From the NCBI RefSeq assembly GCF_004216895.1, contig NZ_SGXE01000003.1:186001-250000 (forward strand): a stretch of 64,000 bases of DNA, given 5' to 3'. A program made the position numbers and the translations under genes. The DNA comes from Aquimarina brevivitae (GTDB lineage: Bacteria > Bacteroidota > Bacteroidia > Flavobacteriales > Flavobacteriaceae). This document shows positions 25,559 through 35,003 of this stretch, one piece after another (positions within the stretch are counted from its first letter, which is position 1; the number at the start of each line of letters is the position of its first letter). The notes beneath the pieces are model-generated. The model saw only the letters and a list, made by a program, of their open reading frames with translations. It did no database searches and was not told the origin of the DNA.

Positions 25559-26456
25559 GAAGCATCTAATTGTTATAGTAGGGCCTACTGCGATTGGTAA
25601 GACAGCCTTAAGTATTGCATTAGCTAAGGCTTTTAATTGCGAAATTGTATCCGCTGATAGTCGTCAATTTTTTGCCGAAATGAATATTGGTACAGCAGTA
25701 CCTACTGAAGAAGAACTAGCTGAAGCCAAACACCATTTTATTCAACATCTTTCGATAACAGATACCTATAGCGTTGGTGATTTTGAAAGAGATGGAGTGG
25801 CACTAATTGAATCCCTTTTTACAACTAATGACTATGTAATTATTGTTGGTGGCTCTGGGTTATATGTAGATGCAATAACCAAAGGGCTTGACCACTTTCC
25901 TGATGTAGACCCATCCATTAGAGAACACTTACAATCCTTATTAGAACAAGAAGGGATCAGTGCATTGCAATCCAAACTTAAAGAATTGGATCCTGAACAT
26001 TACCAAAAAGTAGATTTGAATAATACACATAGAGTCATACGGGCACTTGAAATCTGTATCGGCACTGGTAAGACCTACACATCATTTTTATCTAATCCTA
26101 AAAAAAAACGATCCTTCAACGTAACAAAAATAGGTTTATCCGCAGATCGACAGCTTATCTATGACCGAATCAATAAACGTGTGGATATGATGATGAAAGA
26201 AGGATTATTAGAGGAAGTTAAAACCCTTGAAAAATATCGCAACCTCAATGCACTCAATACCGTTGGGTATAAAGAACTGTTTAACTATTTGGATGGAGCG
26301 TGGGATTTAGATTTTGCTGTTTCCGAAATTAAAAAGAATACACGAAGATTCGCAAAACGTCAACTAACCTGGTTTAGAAAAGACGATAGCATAACTTGGT
26401 TTGATTATAAAACAGCCCCAAAAGAAATCGTGTCGTATATCAAAAAAAACTCATAA
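25551..26456 (+). CDS. miaA: tRNA dimethylallyltransferase
   Basis: Adds a dimethylallyl group to A37 of tRNAs reading codons starting with U, improving anticodon reading. It is 301 residues. The P-loop is GPTAIGKTALS (9-19), followed by SADSRQFF and MNIGTA (isoprenoid-binding region); DxxTRRFAKRQLTWFR-type residues occur near the end (NTRRFAKRQLTWFRKDD). ATG at 25551 overlaps the channel gene by 8 bp (start inside its final codons), which suggests translational coupling. Earlier in-frame starts lie in the channel's zinc ribbon and do not fit the family N terminus. Confidence 0.97.
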   Translation: MTKKHLIVIVGPTAIGKTALSIALAKAFNCEIVSADSRQFFAEMNIGTAVPTEEELAEAKHHFIQHLSITDTYSVGDFERDGVALIESLFTTNDYVIIVGGSGLYVDAITKGLDHFPDVDPSIREHLQSLLEQEGISALQSKLKELDPEHYQKVDLNNTHRVIRALEICIGTGKTYTSFLSNPKKKRSFNVTKIGLSADRQLIYDRINKRVDMMMKEGLLEEVKTLEKYRNLNALNTVGYKELFNYLDGAWDLDFAVSEIKKNTRRFAKRQLTWFRKDDSITWFDYKTAPKEIVSYIKKNS

Positions 26457-26487
26457 CAGATGGGCTTCATCTTGTTATGAGTTTTTG
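26446..26487. terminator. Bidirectional intrinsic terminator miaA / response regulator
   Basis: Stem formed by 26446-26462 and 26468-26485 (one bulged base), with A-rich and T-rich flanks. The miaA stop codon (26454-26456) lies inside the left arm. It can serve the convergent regulator gene too. Confidence 0.8.
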
Positions 26488-26507
26488 TAATGTTACCGTA
26501 ATTCTTA

Positions 26508-27221
26508 TTAAGACTCTTCGCTTCTGACTACCAATCTAAAGCCTTCTCCGTGGATATTTAAAATCTCTACATTCTCATCCTTTTTGAGATATTTTCTCAA
26601 TTTAGCGATATATACATCCATACTTCTTGAGGTAAAATAATTATCATCTCTCCATATCTTAGTAAGCGCCAGTTCTCTTGGCATTAGATCATTAAGATGT
26701 AACGCTAATAATCGAAGGAGTTCATTCTCTTTTGGAGATAACTTAATCGGTTCCTCTTCTTTATAGGTCAAAAATCGTAACTTGGAATTAAGGTGAAAGC
26801 CACCAATTTCAAACTCAAATTGTTTACTATCTGCAACTGATTCGGTATTCTTTCGCTGCATGATAGCTTGTATTTTCATCAACAGCACTTCGCTGTCAAA
26901 AGGTTTATTAAGATAATCGTCTGCACCTACTTTATAACCTTTAAGCACATCTTCTTTCATAGCCTTTGCGGTCAAGAAGATAATTGGTACATCTTCATTT
27001 TTATCGCGTATTTCTTTTGCCAGCGTAAATCCATCTTTATAAGGCATCATTACGTCAAGGATACACATATCAAAATCATCTTTTTTGAACTTTTCAAATC
27101 CTTCCATTCCATTTTTAGCATGAGTGACTTCATAATCATTCATAGCTAAGTAATCCTTAAGTACTGTCCCAAAGTTAGGATCATCTTCTACTAACAAAAT
27201 CTTTTTGTTTTCTGTTTCCAT
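26508..27221 (-). CDS. OmpR/RprY-like response regulator
   Basis: Response regulator of 237 residues. The receiver domain (1-120) has the acidic pair at 13-14, the phospho-acceptor D56 (CILDVMMP) and K in YLNKPFD. The C-terminal winged-helix Trans_reg_C domain (about 135-235) contains LSPKENELLRLLALHL and SRSMDVYIAKLRKYLKKD. It follows the kinase gene by 4 bp in the same transcript. The layout and sequence resemble the Bacteroides RprX/RprY pair; the targets in this organism are unknown. Confidence 0.93.
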   Translation of the reverse strand: METENKKILLVEDDPNFGTVLKDYLAMNDYEVTHAKNGMEGFEKFKKDDFDMCILDVMMPYKDGFTLAKEIRDKNEDVPIIFLTAKAMKEDVLKGYKVGADDYLNKPFDSEVLLMKIQAIMQRKNTESVADSKQFEFEIGGFHLNSKLRFLTYKEEEPIKLSPKENELLRLLALHLNDLMPRELALTKIWRDDNYFTSRSMDVYIAKLRKYLKKDENVEILNIHGEGFRLVVRSEES

Positions 27222-27225
27222 ATTT

Positions 27226-28779
27226 TTAAGATATTAACGGTAATTTAATTATAAATGTAGAACCTTTACCTCGATCGCTTTCTACCCAAATCTGTCCGTG
27301 GTGATCATCTACAATTCGCCTTACATAAGTAAGACCCAGTCCATGACCTTTTACATTATGCAAATCTCCGGTATGTTCTCTAAAAAATTTTTCAAATATT
27401 TTTTTCTGTGCTACTTTACTAATCCCAATACCCTGATCCCTAATCTTCATCACTATGCTATCCTTAATGTTTTCAGTGTATATATCTATTTTTGGAGGTG
27501 CTTCAGAATATTTAATCGCGTTATCTAAGATATTAACGATAACATTAACAAAGTGGTTATCATTAGCCAAAACCGTTGACTTTAGCGCTCCTAAATGCGA
27601 TTTAATATATCCTCCACTATCTTCTACGATCAAGGAGACATGAGTTATAGCTTCTTCTATCAACTCATGTAACTCTTGTTTATCTTTCTTTATATTTAGT
27701 TCATTCTTTTCAAGCTGAGAAATACGAAGTACATTTTCTACTTGTGCATGCATTCGTTTATTCTCTTCTTTTATCATTCCTAAATAACGCTTGACTTTTT
27801 CTGGATCTTCAGCAATTTTTGGGTTTTTAATTGAATCTAATGCCAGATTTATAGTTGCAATTGGAGTTTTTAACTCGTGCGTCATATTATTTATAAAATC
27901 AGTTTTTATCTGCGAAATTTGTCGTTGCTGCATCAGTTGCGATAAGGCACTAGAATACGCTACCACAATAATTAATGTAAAGATTATAGAAAGTAATGCC
28001 ATTCCCTTAATTGTAGAGAGCAAATACTTCTTTTTTCCTGTAAAATTTACATATAACTGATAGTTACTTACCCCTTCGTCATCTATAAACAATGGAATCG
28101 CATATGTTTTTGATGGGTCAATAGTAAAATCCTCAGATTTCACTTTTGTTGCTAAGGACTTGCTATACACCGCATATTCAAAATCAACATTGATATCACG
28201 TTCATTCAATTCTTTCCTTACCAATCGTTCGATCTCCCCAGGGCTAACCCTTCTATGAATCGGTTTAAAACTAGCTAAATCACTGATAACCGATTCAAAA
28301 TCCTTTCTTTGGGAATTGGTAAGATCACGTAACCTTTCTAGTTTAGAAGTAGCATCATCTTTATCCGAAACCCCCTTTTTTTCCTCTTTAATCTCTGCCT
28401 CTCTATCAAGAATATTTTTTAAACGTATTGTATCCAAATTAAAAGCAGAAAACAACTTTTGATCTTCTTCTATAAATACATTAGCATATTCAAAATTTTT
28501 AGAAGATTTATTATAATTTATATCCAAAGATTCTTGTAATGTCTCATTATCCAGGCCATCAATACTATCAAGCATCCTTCTCAATGGATCATACATTTCC
28601 TCAAACTCACCATATTGAATTTGATTTGCAACTGCTATCAAGATTTGTTTCGCATGGAATGAAAACTGTTCTTCATTATTCTCTACCGTTTTATCTATCC
28701 AATATCCCTGTACGAAAATAATCCCAATCAACGAAAGGCTCATCAAGATTATCAGTAATACGAATAACCTTTTGTTCAT
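27226..28779 (-). CDS. Membrane sensor histidine kinase (RprX-like)
   Basis: Sensor kinase of 517 residues from the ATG at 28779. A longer start at 28803 lies upstream of a -7 promoter element and is rejected. TM1 is near residues 4-26, then a long periplasmic sensor region (about 30-245) of mixed charge, then TM2 (about 258-280). The kinase core has H301 in THELKTPIATINL (HisKA), N-box NDNHFVNVIVNILDNAIKYS, G1 motif RDQGIGI and G2 motif GHGLGLTYV. The periplasmic region has no recognised ligand domain. It precedes its response regulator by 4 bp. Confidence 0.92.
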   Translation of the reverse strand: MNKRLFVLLIILMSLSLIGIIFVQGYWIDKTVENNEEQFSFHAKQILIAVANQIQYGEFEEMYDPLRRMLDSIDGLDNETLQESLDINYNKSSKNFEYANVFIEEDQKLFSAFNLDTIRLKNILDREAEIKEEKKGVSDKDDATSKLERLRDLTNSQRKDFESVISDLASFKPIHRRVSPGEIERLVRKELNERDINVDFEYAVYSKSLATKVKSEDFTIDPSKTYAIPLFIDDEGVSNYQLYVNFTGKKKYLLSTIKGMALLSIIFTLIIVVAYSSALSQLMQQRQISQIKTDFINNMTHELKTPIATINLALDSIKNPKIAEDPEKVKRYLGMIKEENKRMHAQVENVLRISQLEKNELNIKKDKQELHELIEEAITHVSLIVEDSGGYIKSHLGALKSTVLANDNHFVNVIVNILDNAIKYSEAPPKIDIYTENIKDSIVMKIRDQGIGISKVAQKKIFEKFFREHTGDLHNVKGHGLGLTYVRRIVDDHHGQIWVESDRGKGSTFIIKLPLIS

Positions 28780-28783
28780 AGCC

Positions 28784-28791
28784 CAAAAGTA
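28784..28791 (-). promoter_or_regulatory. -7 element at the sensor kinase start
   Basis: TACTTTTG matches TAnnTTTG exactly and ends 4 bp before the ATG at 28779, so transcription would begin at or next to the start codon. It excludes the longer reading frame as start. Confidence 0.45.
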
Positions 28792-28857
28792 AGACTTTAA
28801 CATTTAGTGCCTTTAGGGTTTAACCAAATGTTAACAAAATGAATATTTTCAAAAAAA

Positions 28858-29448
28858 TTAACGCTTAAAGAGGATTTTATTGTGGATTTTTTTTACAATT
28901 GGCAAAGTTTTTTCCAAATCCCTATTACTAATCACTATGTCGGCTAAAACAACCTTTTCTGAATCACTCCATTGGTTTTCAATTCTATCCAAAACAGATT
29001 GACGAGTAACACCATCGCGCTTCATTACACGTGTAATTCGCGATTCTTCTGGTGCAGTAACTAAAATCGTAAAATCGAAATTCTTGTATCCTCCATTTTC
29101 AAATAATATTGCCGCTTCTTTAATTACGTAAGGAGTTGATGTCTTTTGATTTTCTACCCAGACTTTAAAATCGTCTGCGACCGCAGGATGAACTATATTA
29201 TTTAATTGTTGTAATAAAGCCTTATCGGTAAATACTTTTTGAGCTATATAAGCTCGATTTAAACCGTTAGCGTCATACGCCTTTTCTCCTAGTAATTCTT
29301 TAAGCTGTTTAATAAGGTTCGGCTGAGTATTCATTAATTTTTTGGCACGTTCATCTGCGATGTAAACTGGCACACCGAGTGACTCAAACATTTTTGCTAC
29401 GGTTGATTTACCGCTGCCAATACCACCTGTTAATCCGACAACTCTCAC
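28858..29448 (-). CDS. coaE: Dephospho-CoA kinase
   Basis: Final enzyme of CoA synthesis; phosphorylates the 3'-hydroxyl of dephospho-CoA. It is 196 residues. The P-loop GGIGSGKS is at 8-15, with VADADERAKKLM-type DxxA following (YIADERAKKLM) and KEAAILFENGGY and VTAPEESRITRVMKRDGVT typical of the family. The C-terminal half contains DIVISNRDLEKTL. It follows the YbbR-like gene after 6 bp. With coaBC in the same window, two CoA steps are encoded here. Confidence 0.96.
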   Translation of the reverse strand: MRVVGLTGGIGSGKSTVAKMFESLGVPVYIADERAKKLMNTQPNLIKQLKELLGEKAYDANGLNRAYIAQKVFTDKALLQQLNNIVHPAVADDFKVWVENQKTSTPYVIKEAAILFENGGYKNFDFTILVTAPEESRITRVMKRDGVTRQSVLDRIENQWSDSEKVVLADIVISNRDLEKTLPIVKKIHNKILFKR

Positions 29449-29454
29449 TACGTT

Positions 29455-30411
29455 TTATTTAAGAATTACAAATTGCACCTGTTTTTCTCGTAAACGTAAA
29501 TCGTGTACAAAATCAGGAGCATTTTCAATTTCTAAGATTAGATAGGGGCTATCTGGTGATACCTTATTATAATCAGCTACTACCCTAAAATCCTGAGAAG
29601 TAATAGATTCAAATTTATCCAATGCTACACGATAGATAACTGTTGCATTTTTAGGAAAAATTGTTACTGCACTATTATCTGGCACATTTACAAGGCTTAT
29701 CGGTATTTCCCTACTCCCTTCAGTAAACTTGCTAACACGCAATTTGACAGACACCTTTTGAGGCTCAATACCAATATTTTTGGGCAAACTATCAATTGCT
29801 AAGTGCACTTCATCGTTCACATTCTCATTTATTTCACTTAGCTCAATCTTTTCTGTTGTTATCGCTTTGATACTATCGATAATTTTATCAGGACCTGTGA
29901 CATAAACTGAATCCGGTATCAATTGTAACCCTTCATCACTTCCATATCCTGCCATAAATTTTATGGAGGCATTGGGTTGTACCACTACCTTTTTACCTTT
30001 TAAAAAGTCTAAATGTAGCATTAAAGTATCTTTACGAACCGATAAGATTCTGCCTTTAAAATCCAGTTGATCTCTTAAGAATCCATCTTCTTTATTTATC
30101 TTAAAAAAATAGATGTTGTCCTCTACCCTAACAGCGTCTTCAATATTAAGTTTCAGTTTTGGTTTAATCCACGATTGATTTACAAGTCTAAAACCATTAC
30201 CATTTAGTTTCATTCGAAGGCTTAAATCACTATTTTCATTTACCAAGCGATCTTCTGGAATATTAACATAGCTTATTTCTGCCTCTATAACTTTTGTGTA
30301 ATTTTTTGAAAACTGAATGAATAGCCACAAAAATGAAGTAAATACTAAAAAGAAAAGAAATGTCTTTACACTGTTTCTTTTAAAAGAAAACTTTCTTTTT
30401 AATGCTGACAT
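29455..30411 (-). CDS. YbbR-like (CdaR family) domain protein
   Basis: Single-pass membrane protein of 318 residues. After a basic N terminus (KRKFSFKRNSVK) comes one transmembrane helix (about residues 14-34), then extracytoplasmic beta-rich YbbR repeats. In Firmicutes YbbR/CdaR regulates the diadenylate cyclase; in Bacteroidota a similar gene lies near coaE, as here, and its role is not known. No cyclase gene was seen nearby. The strong hydrophobic and Asn/Asp-rich strands (VSVKLRVSKFTEGSREIPISL) support the repeat fold. Confidence 0.75.
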   Translation of the reverse strand: MSALKRKFSFKRNSVKTFLFFLVFTSFLWLFIQFSKNYTKVIEAEISYVNIPEDRLVNENSDLSLRMKLNGNGFRLVNQSWIKPKLKLNIEDAVRVEDNIYFFKINKEDGFLRDQLDFKGRILSVRKDTLMLHLDFLKGKKVVVQPNASIKFMAGYGSDEGLQLIPDSVYVTGPDKIIDSIKAITTEKIELSEINENVNDEVHLAIDSLPKNIGIEPQKVSVKLRVSKFTEGSREIPISLVNVPDNSAVTIFPKNATVIYRVALDKFESITSQDFRVVADYNKVSPDSPYLILEIENAPDFVHDLRLREKQVQFVILK

Positions 30412-30421
30412 AAATTACAAT

Positions 30422-31423
30422 TTAAAAAAACAGTTTTGGAAACTGAGACTTAGGATCTCGTTTTAATAGTTGAATATAATAATTAGATTTTAAGAAACCC
30501 GTACCATAACCATAAAATTGAACAAGAACAGCTATTACTACCATATAACCAATACCTATGGAATTGTATTTTAAGGCTCCGCCCACCAAAAGTATTAGCA
30601 AATATATTCCATAAATAGGTAAAACATACCAAAACCCTAAACCAGCAAATACAAGAGCAAAGAGAAAAGAAATCAAGAATAACGATGGAAACCAGTAAGT
30701 AACTTTAGCGGTATGGGGGTGCCAGGCATTGAGAATGGGTCTAACCAAACCAAACTTATGCACCTGTTGATAAAACTTTTGCCAAGAAATTCTTCGCTTA
30801 TGAAATACTTTTGCACCCGGCAGAAACGCCGTATCATACCCTAGCTTCCACAATCGAATTGCCAGATCAGGATCTTCCCCAGGGTGAATATCACCAAAGC
30901 CTCCGGATGCATAAAATGCCTCTTTTGAAAGTCCCATATTAAAACTCCTAGGTTGAAACTTACCTAAAGTATTTTTTTTGCCACGTATCCCACCCGTAGT
31001 AAGGTAAGAGGTCATACTATAGCTAATTGCTTTTTGCAAATCAGTGAAAGAGGCATGCGCATCATCAGGCCCACCAAAGCAATGTACAAAAGCCTGCTCA
31101 AGAAATTTTTCTACTTCAACCAAATAATTCTTTGGCAACAAAACATCACTATCCAGAATTAAAAAGTAATTCCCTTTAGCCTTAGTCATTCCGTAGTTCC
31201 GCGAATCCCCTGGGCCTGTATTTTCTTTATAATAATAACTGATATTCAGTTGGCCCCGATAGCGTTCAACAACTGATCTAGAATCTGCTGTAGAGCCATC
31301 TTCTATAATTACTATTTCGTATTCTTTTTGATAGTTCATCGCCAACATACTATCCAAAAGTTCCTCTACTTCTTGTGGCCGATTAAAAACAGGAATAATA
31401 AAAGAAAAATGTAATTTCATCAA
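30422..31423 (-). CDS. Family 2 glycosyltransferase with C-terminal membrane segments
   Basis: GT-A fold glycosyltransferase, 333 residues. The N-terminal domain starts with FIIPVFNRPQEVEELL, then IIEDGSTADS (substrate binding), and the metal-binding DxD appears as LILDSDVLLP (about 112). A GGPDDA and PGEDPDLAIRLWKLG stretch supplies the catalytic acid region (ED near 191). At least two or three hydrophobic helices lie at 245-315, so it is membrane-anchored. The acceptor and donor are unknown; a role in cell-surface glycan or lipid synthesis is likely. It overlaps nothing, and the YbbR gene follows 10 bp later. Confidence 0.87.
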   Translation of the reverse strand: MMKLHFSFIIPVFNRPQEVEELLDSMLAMNYQKEYEIVIIEDGSTADSRSVVERYRGQLNISYYYKENTGPGDSRNYGMTKAKGNYFLILDSDVLLPKNYLVEVEKFLEQAFVHCFGGPDDAHASFTDLQKAISYSMTSYLTTGGIRGKKNTLGKFQPRSFNMGLSKEAFYASGGFGDIHPGEDPDLAIRLWKLGYDTAFLPGAKVFHKRRISWQKFYQQVHKFGLVRPILNAWHPHTAKVTYWFPSLFLISFLFALVFAGLGFWYVLPIYGIYLLILLVGGALKYNSIGIGYMVVIAVLVQFYGYGTGFLKSNYYIQLLKRDPKSQFPKLFF

Positions 31424-31437
31424 ACACTTAATATCAT

Positions 31438-31470
31438 AAAAAAAATCCTACCGTTACCAACGACAGGATT
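31438..31470 (-). terminator. Intrinsic terminator of fabI
   Basis: On the minus strand a hairpin of AAATCCT/AGGATTT (31464-31470 / 31442-31448), with a 2x2 internal loop and an inner CGTT/AACG stem, is followed by an 8-T run. It sits just after the fabI stop codon. Confidence 0.85.
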
Positions 31471-31499
31471 TAAAATTGTCCTTTATAAGTGACACTTTA

Positions 31500-32318
31500 T
31501 TATTCATCTTCAGTGAACTTATCCATCACTAGATCGCTTACTCCTACATTAGAGAAACCGCCATCGTGATATAAGTTTTGTAGTGTAACTTTTTTTGTTA
31601 AGTCAGAAAACAATGTCACCGTATAATCTGCACATTCATCTGCACTAGCATTTCCTAATGGAGACATTTTATCTGCGTACTCTATAAATCCATCAAACCC
31701 TTTAACTCCTTTACCTGCTGTTGTTGGAGTTGGAGATTGTGAGATTGTATTAACTCTTACTTTCTTATCTCTTCCAAAGAAATACCCAAAACTACGGGCT
31801 ATAGATTCAAGATAGGCCTTATTATCTGCCATATCATTGTAATCAGGAAAAACACGCTGTGCAGCCATATAGGTAAGTGCAACGATACTACCCCAAGAAT
31901 TCATGGCATCCTTTTTATATAAAGTTTGCATCGTCTTGTGGAAAGAAAGTGCCGAAACATCCCAACCCTTTTGACTCCAGTCATAATTCAAATCAGTGTA
32001 ATGTCTTCCTTTTCGAACGTTTACCGACATCCCAATAGAATGCAATACAAAGTCTAATTTACCTCCTAAAATTTCCTGAGCTTTATCCACTAAATTTTCA
32101 AGATCTTCAAGAGATGTAGCATCTGCTGGTATCACTTGAGAGTTTGTTTTTTCGGCAAGTGTATTAATTGCTCCCATGCGCATAGCAACTGGTGCATTGG
32201 TAAGTACAAAACTTCCGCCTTCTTCAAATACACGCTCGGCGGTTTTCCAAGCTATTGAATTTTCATCAAGAGCTCCAAAAATAATTCCTTTTTTACCTTT
32301 TAATAAATTGTGTGACAT
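31500..32318 (-). CDS. fabI: Enoyl-[acyl-carrier-protein] reductase (NADH)
   Basis: Last reductive step of fatty acid elongation (type II FAS), triclosan-target family, short-chain dehydrogenase fold. It is 272 residues. The nucleotide site is IFGALDENSIAWK near residues 12-24. The catalytic Y-x6-K pair appears as YNDMADNK around residue 155-165 (family signature). VLHSIGM marks the active-site strand. It is separated from recN by 71 bp and is followed by a terminator, so probably it is transcribed singly or at the end of the recN transcript. Confidence 0.96.
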   Translation of the reverse strand: MSHNLLKGKKGIIFGALDENSIAWKTAERVFEEGGSFVLTNAPVAMRMGAINTLAEKTNSQVIPADATSLEDLENLVDKAQEILGGKLDFVLHSIGMSVNVRKGRHYTDLNYDWSQKGWDVSALSFHKTMQTLYKKDAMNSWGSIVALTYMAAQRVFPDYNDMADNKAYLESIARSFGYFFGRDKKVRVNTISQSPTPTTAGKGVKGFDGFIEYADKMSPLGNASADECADYTVTLFSDLTKKVTLQNLYHDGGFSNVGVSDLVMDKFTEDE

Positions 32319-32350
32319 TCGTTGTATCTTAAAGTATGTTATACAGCAGG

Positions 32351-32358
32351 TAAAGATA
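32351..32358 (-). promoter_or_regulatory. Possible fabI -7 element
   Basis: TATCTTTA on the minus strand is one base off TAnnTTTG, about 32 bp before the fabI start. An identical element lies just upstream of recN (34075-34082). Confidence 0.3.
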
Positions 32359-32389
32359 AAAAAACTTTTAACCTCACCTACTTTTTATA

Positions 32390-34045
32390 TTAAATATGCA
32401 AAAGTGATCTGGCGTGCACTAAAGCAGAATCCGAAACATTTTTACCATCAATCATTTCTGCAATTTCGCGTATGCGCTCTTCGTTATTTAAAAGCCGTAA
32501 TCTGGTGGTAGTTTGATTATCAACATCCTCTTTATACACCTTAAAATGGCTTTCGCCATTGGCTGCAATCTGTGGTAGGTGTGTAATACTTACTACCTGT
32601 AAGTTTTTACTCATCCGTTTCATTAAATCTGCCATTTTCTGGGCTATTTCTCCAGAAACACCTGTATCAATTTCATCAAAAATCAAAGTTGGCAATTTGG
32701 CATAATCACTAAGGATCGCTTTAATACCTAACATAATTCTAGACAACTCACCTCCTGAAGCTACCTTTTTCAAAGGACCATAGGCAGTACCTTTATTGGC
32801 AGAAAATAAAAACTCCAGTTCATCCTTTCCATTGGATAAGTACTGTTCTTTTAAATATAAATCGGCTTTGAAAGTAGCATTGACCATCCCTAAAGAACCT
32901 AAAATTTCTTCCAACTCCTTAGTTAGTTTAGGCAAAGCTGTTTTCCTTTTTTCGTGAATTTTTAATGACAGGGCATCCAGTTGAGATTTAATTTCATTAA
33001 CCTCATTTACTAGTTGTTCAATATCCTCAGAAACGGATTCCGTTTTAGCGACTTTGTCTTGGAGTTCCTCCCTAATTGGTATAAGCTCTGCTATTGTTGC
33101 TGCACTATGCTTAGCCAATAGGTTATTCAATAAATTTAAGCGGTCTTCTGTTTTTTGTAGTAATTCTGGATCTGCTTCTACATTTTCTAATTCATTTTGC
33201 AAAGAGGTAGAAATATCATCTAACTCAATATAAACACTATGCATCCTTTCTGACAATGCACTAATGGTAGAAGAAAAACCACTTATTTTCGCTAAATTCA
33301 ACTTTGATATATTAAGCTGTTCCAAGGCTCCTAATTGTTCTGCGGTAATAACAGCCAACGCTTCAGATAATTTTTCCTGAATCTCTTCCACATTATTTAA
33401 TTGTTCAAAGGTCTCTTCTAGTTCTTCTAATTCACCTTCTTTGAGTTTAGCTTCTTGAAGCTCTTGCAGTAAATGAAAATTATAATCGTATTCTTTCTTG
33501 AACTGTTCTTTATTATGCTGTAAAGTCGCTAACTCTTTTTCTTTGCGCTTTAAAAGAGACAATCCTCTTTTGTAGGATTGTATTTCGCGTTCTGTAGCAG
33601 ATAATGCATCCAAGACTTCAAATTGAAATTCAGTAGAAGCCACTTGTAAAGTTTGGTGTTGACTATGAATATCAATCAATTTATCGCCCAGGGCAGAAAG
33701 CGACTGCAGGGTTACCGGTGTATCATTAATAAAAGCTCTTGACTTACCAGACGGTAATATTTCCCTTCTAATAATGGTTTGTGATTCATAATCTAAATCT
33801 TCATCTTCAAAAAAACTTTGTAGTTCATAGTACTGGACATCAAAACTACCCTCAATTATACATTTTTTTGAACTGTCTTTTACGCTACTAGGGTCCGCTC
33901 TTTTCCCTAACAATAAACCTAACGCTCCTAACAGTAAAGATTTACCCGCTCCTGTTTCTCCTGTTATGGTAATCAAGCCTGTATCGAAACTAACCTTCAG
34001 GTTATCGATAAGTGCAAAATTCTGTATGGATAGTCCTTTTAGCAA
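32390..34045 (-). CDS. recN: DNA repair protein RecN
   Basis: SMC-like ATPase acting in double-strand break repair, 551 residues (full length). The N terminus has MLKGLSIQNFALID and the Walker A GETGAGKS (about residues 30-37), followed by a long coiled-coil region (about 150-350, Glu/Leu-rich). The C-terminal half has the ABC signature LSRIMLGIKAI region and the Walker B LIFDEIDTGVSGEIAQKM. A 70-bp gap separates it from DUF4835 upstream in transcription. It belongs to the bamD-rpoZ-coaBC-DUF4835-recN block. Confidence 0.96.
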   Translation of the reverse strand: MLKGLSIQNFALIDNLKVSFDTGLITITGETGAGKSLLLGALGLLLGKRADPSSVKDSSKKCIIEGSFDVQYYELQSFFEDEDLDYESQTIIRREILPSGKSRAFINDTPVTLQSLSALGDKLIDIHSQHQTLQVASTEFQFEVLDALSATEREIQSYKRGLSLLKRKEKELATLQHNKEQFKKEYDYNFHLLQELQEAKLKEGELEELEETFEQLNNVEEIQEKLSEALAVITAEQLGALEQLNISKLNLAKISGFSSTISALSERMHSVYIELDDISTSLQNELENVEADPELLQKTEDRLNLLNNLLAKHSAATIAELIPIREELQDKVAKTESVSEDIEQLVNEVNEIKSQLDALSLKIHEKRKTALPKLTKELEEILGSLGMVNATFKADLYLKEQYLSNGKDELEFLFSANKGTAYGPLKKVASGGELSRIMLGIKAILSDYAKLPTLIFDEIDTGVSGEIAQKMADLMKRMSKNLQVVSITHLPQIAANGESHFKVYKEDVDNQTTTRLRLLNNEERIREIAEMIDGKNVSDSALVHARSLLHI

Positions 34046-34115
34046 TAGATAAAAATTAAATTTTGTTTTTGATGCGTAAAGATACTATTCTTCCCTTCAG
34101 ATTTCAAAAAGAGTA

Positions 34116-35003
34116 TTAAAACTTAATAGCTTTCCAATTTTCTGAATAGGTAGGAGCTATGGTGTTGAGTGTCTGAACAGCGGCAGCAAGATTTACCGGA
34201 GGTCCACCAGAAAGAATACTAGCCACCTCATCAGCTTTCGCATCAAAAAATACCCGCATAATATAAGAGTTAGGCCGGGTGTTGTGCATAGTTTTTAAAA
34301 CCGCTAAGGTTTCTACTATTGTTTCTTTCCCTTGTTTCACATTATTATGCATTACATCGAGACCTTCTCGATGATACTGATACAATGCTGTACGGTAGCC
34401 ATCAAAAGTTCCTGACAAGATATCATCGTTTAATCTAAATCGAGATTGAGTACCATCTTGAGCGCTCCATCCTACAGCTCCACTACTCTGTGCATTCCCT
34501 ATAATGTTTCTGGCTTCTTGATAGTATTTGGTTCCTCCGTTAAGCTCAAACGTATCTGAATCTACACCTAAAATGGTATACACATAAAAAGCAAGTACAG
34601 AAATCAGATTAGATTCAAAATTATTTGGGTTGTAATTCAACGGCTGAAACTCCAAATAGTTAAAATTAAATTGTTTGTCGTTAACATTGAAAGTTGTTGT
34701 AGTATAACTTGATCCAAAAACCGGTCTTGATGCCTGAACTTGAATATTGGCCGTAAAAGAATCATTATTCAATCCTAAAACATTAATAAAAAAGCTACAA
34801 TCAATACGTTCTTCAGTTCTATAATCTACGTCGGTCCATTTCGTATTATTGATAAACTCCGTTAGCGAGCGCTCTAAAGTCTTAAAGACCTGAAGATTTG
34901 GGTTACCGGTTTGCTCAGCACTAACAACTACTTTTGCATTAAACTCTTGACCTTGAATGGCTAAAAAAGAAAAACTGAATATTAATATTAAGCTCCTAAT
35001 CAT
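34116..35003 (-). CDS. DUF4835-family secreted protein
   Basis: Exported protein of 295 residues with a signal peptide (IRSLILIFSFSFLAIQGQE). It matches the Bacteroidota-specific family DUF4835, which is regularly found beside coaBC, as here. Typical segments are FKTLERSLTEFINNTKWTDV, DCSFFINV, GSSYTTTTFNVNDKQFNFNYLEFQPLNYN and FYVYTILGVDSDTFELNGGTKYYQEARNI. Function is unknown; a beta-rich periplasmic or outer-membrane-associated protein is inferred. Its start overlaps the end of coaBC by 8 bp, so it is probably translated in coupling. Confidence 0.85.
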   Translation of the reverse strand: MIRSLILIFSFSFLAIQGQEFNAKVVVSAEQTGNPNLQVFKTLERSLTEFINNTKWTDVDYRTEERIDCSFFINVLGLNNDSFTANIQVQASRPVFGSSYTTTTFNVNDKQFNFNYLEFQPLNYNPNNFESNLISVLAFYVYTILGVDSDTFELNGGTKYYQEARNIIGNAQSSGAVGWSAQDGTQSRFRLNDDILSGTFDGYRTALYQYHREGLDVMHNNVKQGKETIVETLAVLKTMHNTRPNSYIMRVFFDAKADEVASILSGGPPVNLAAAVQTLNTIAPTYSENWKAIKF

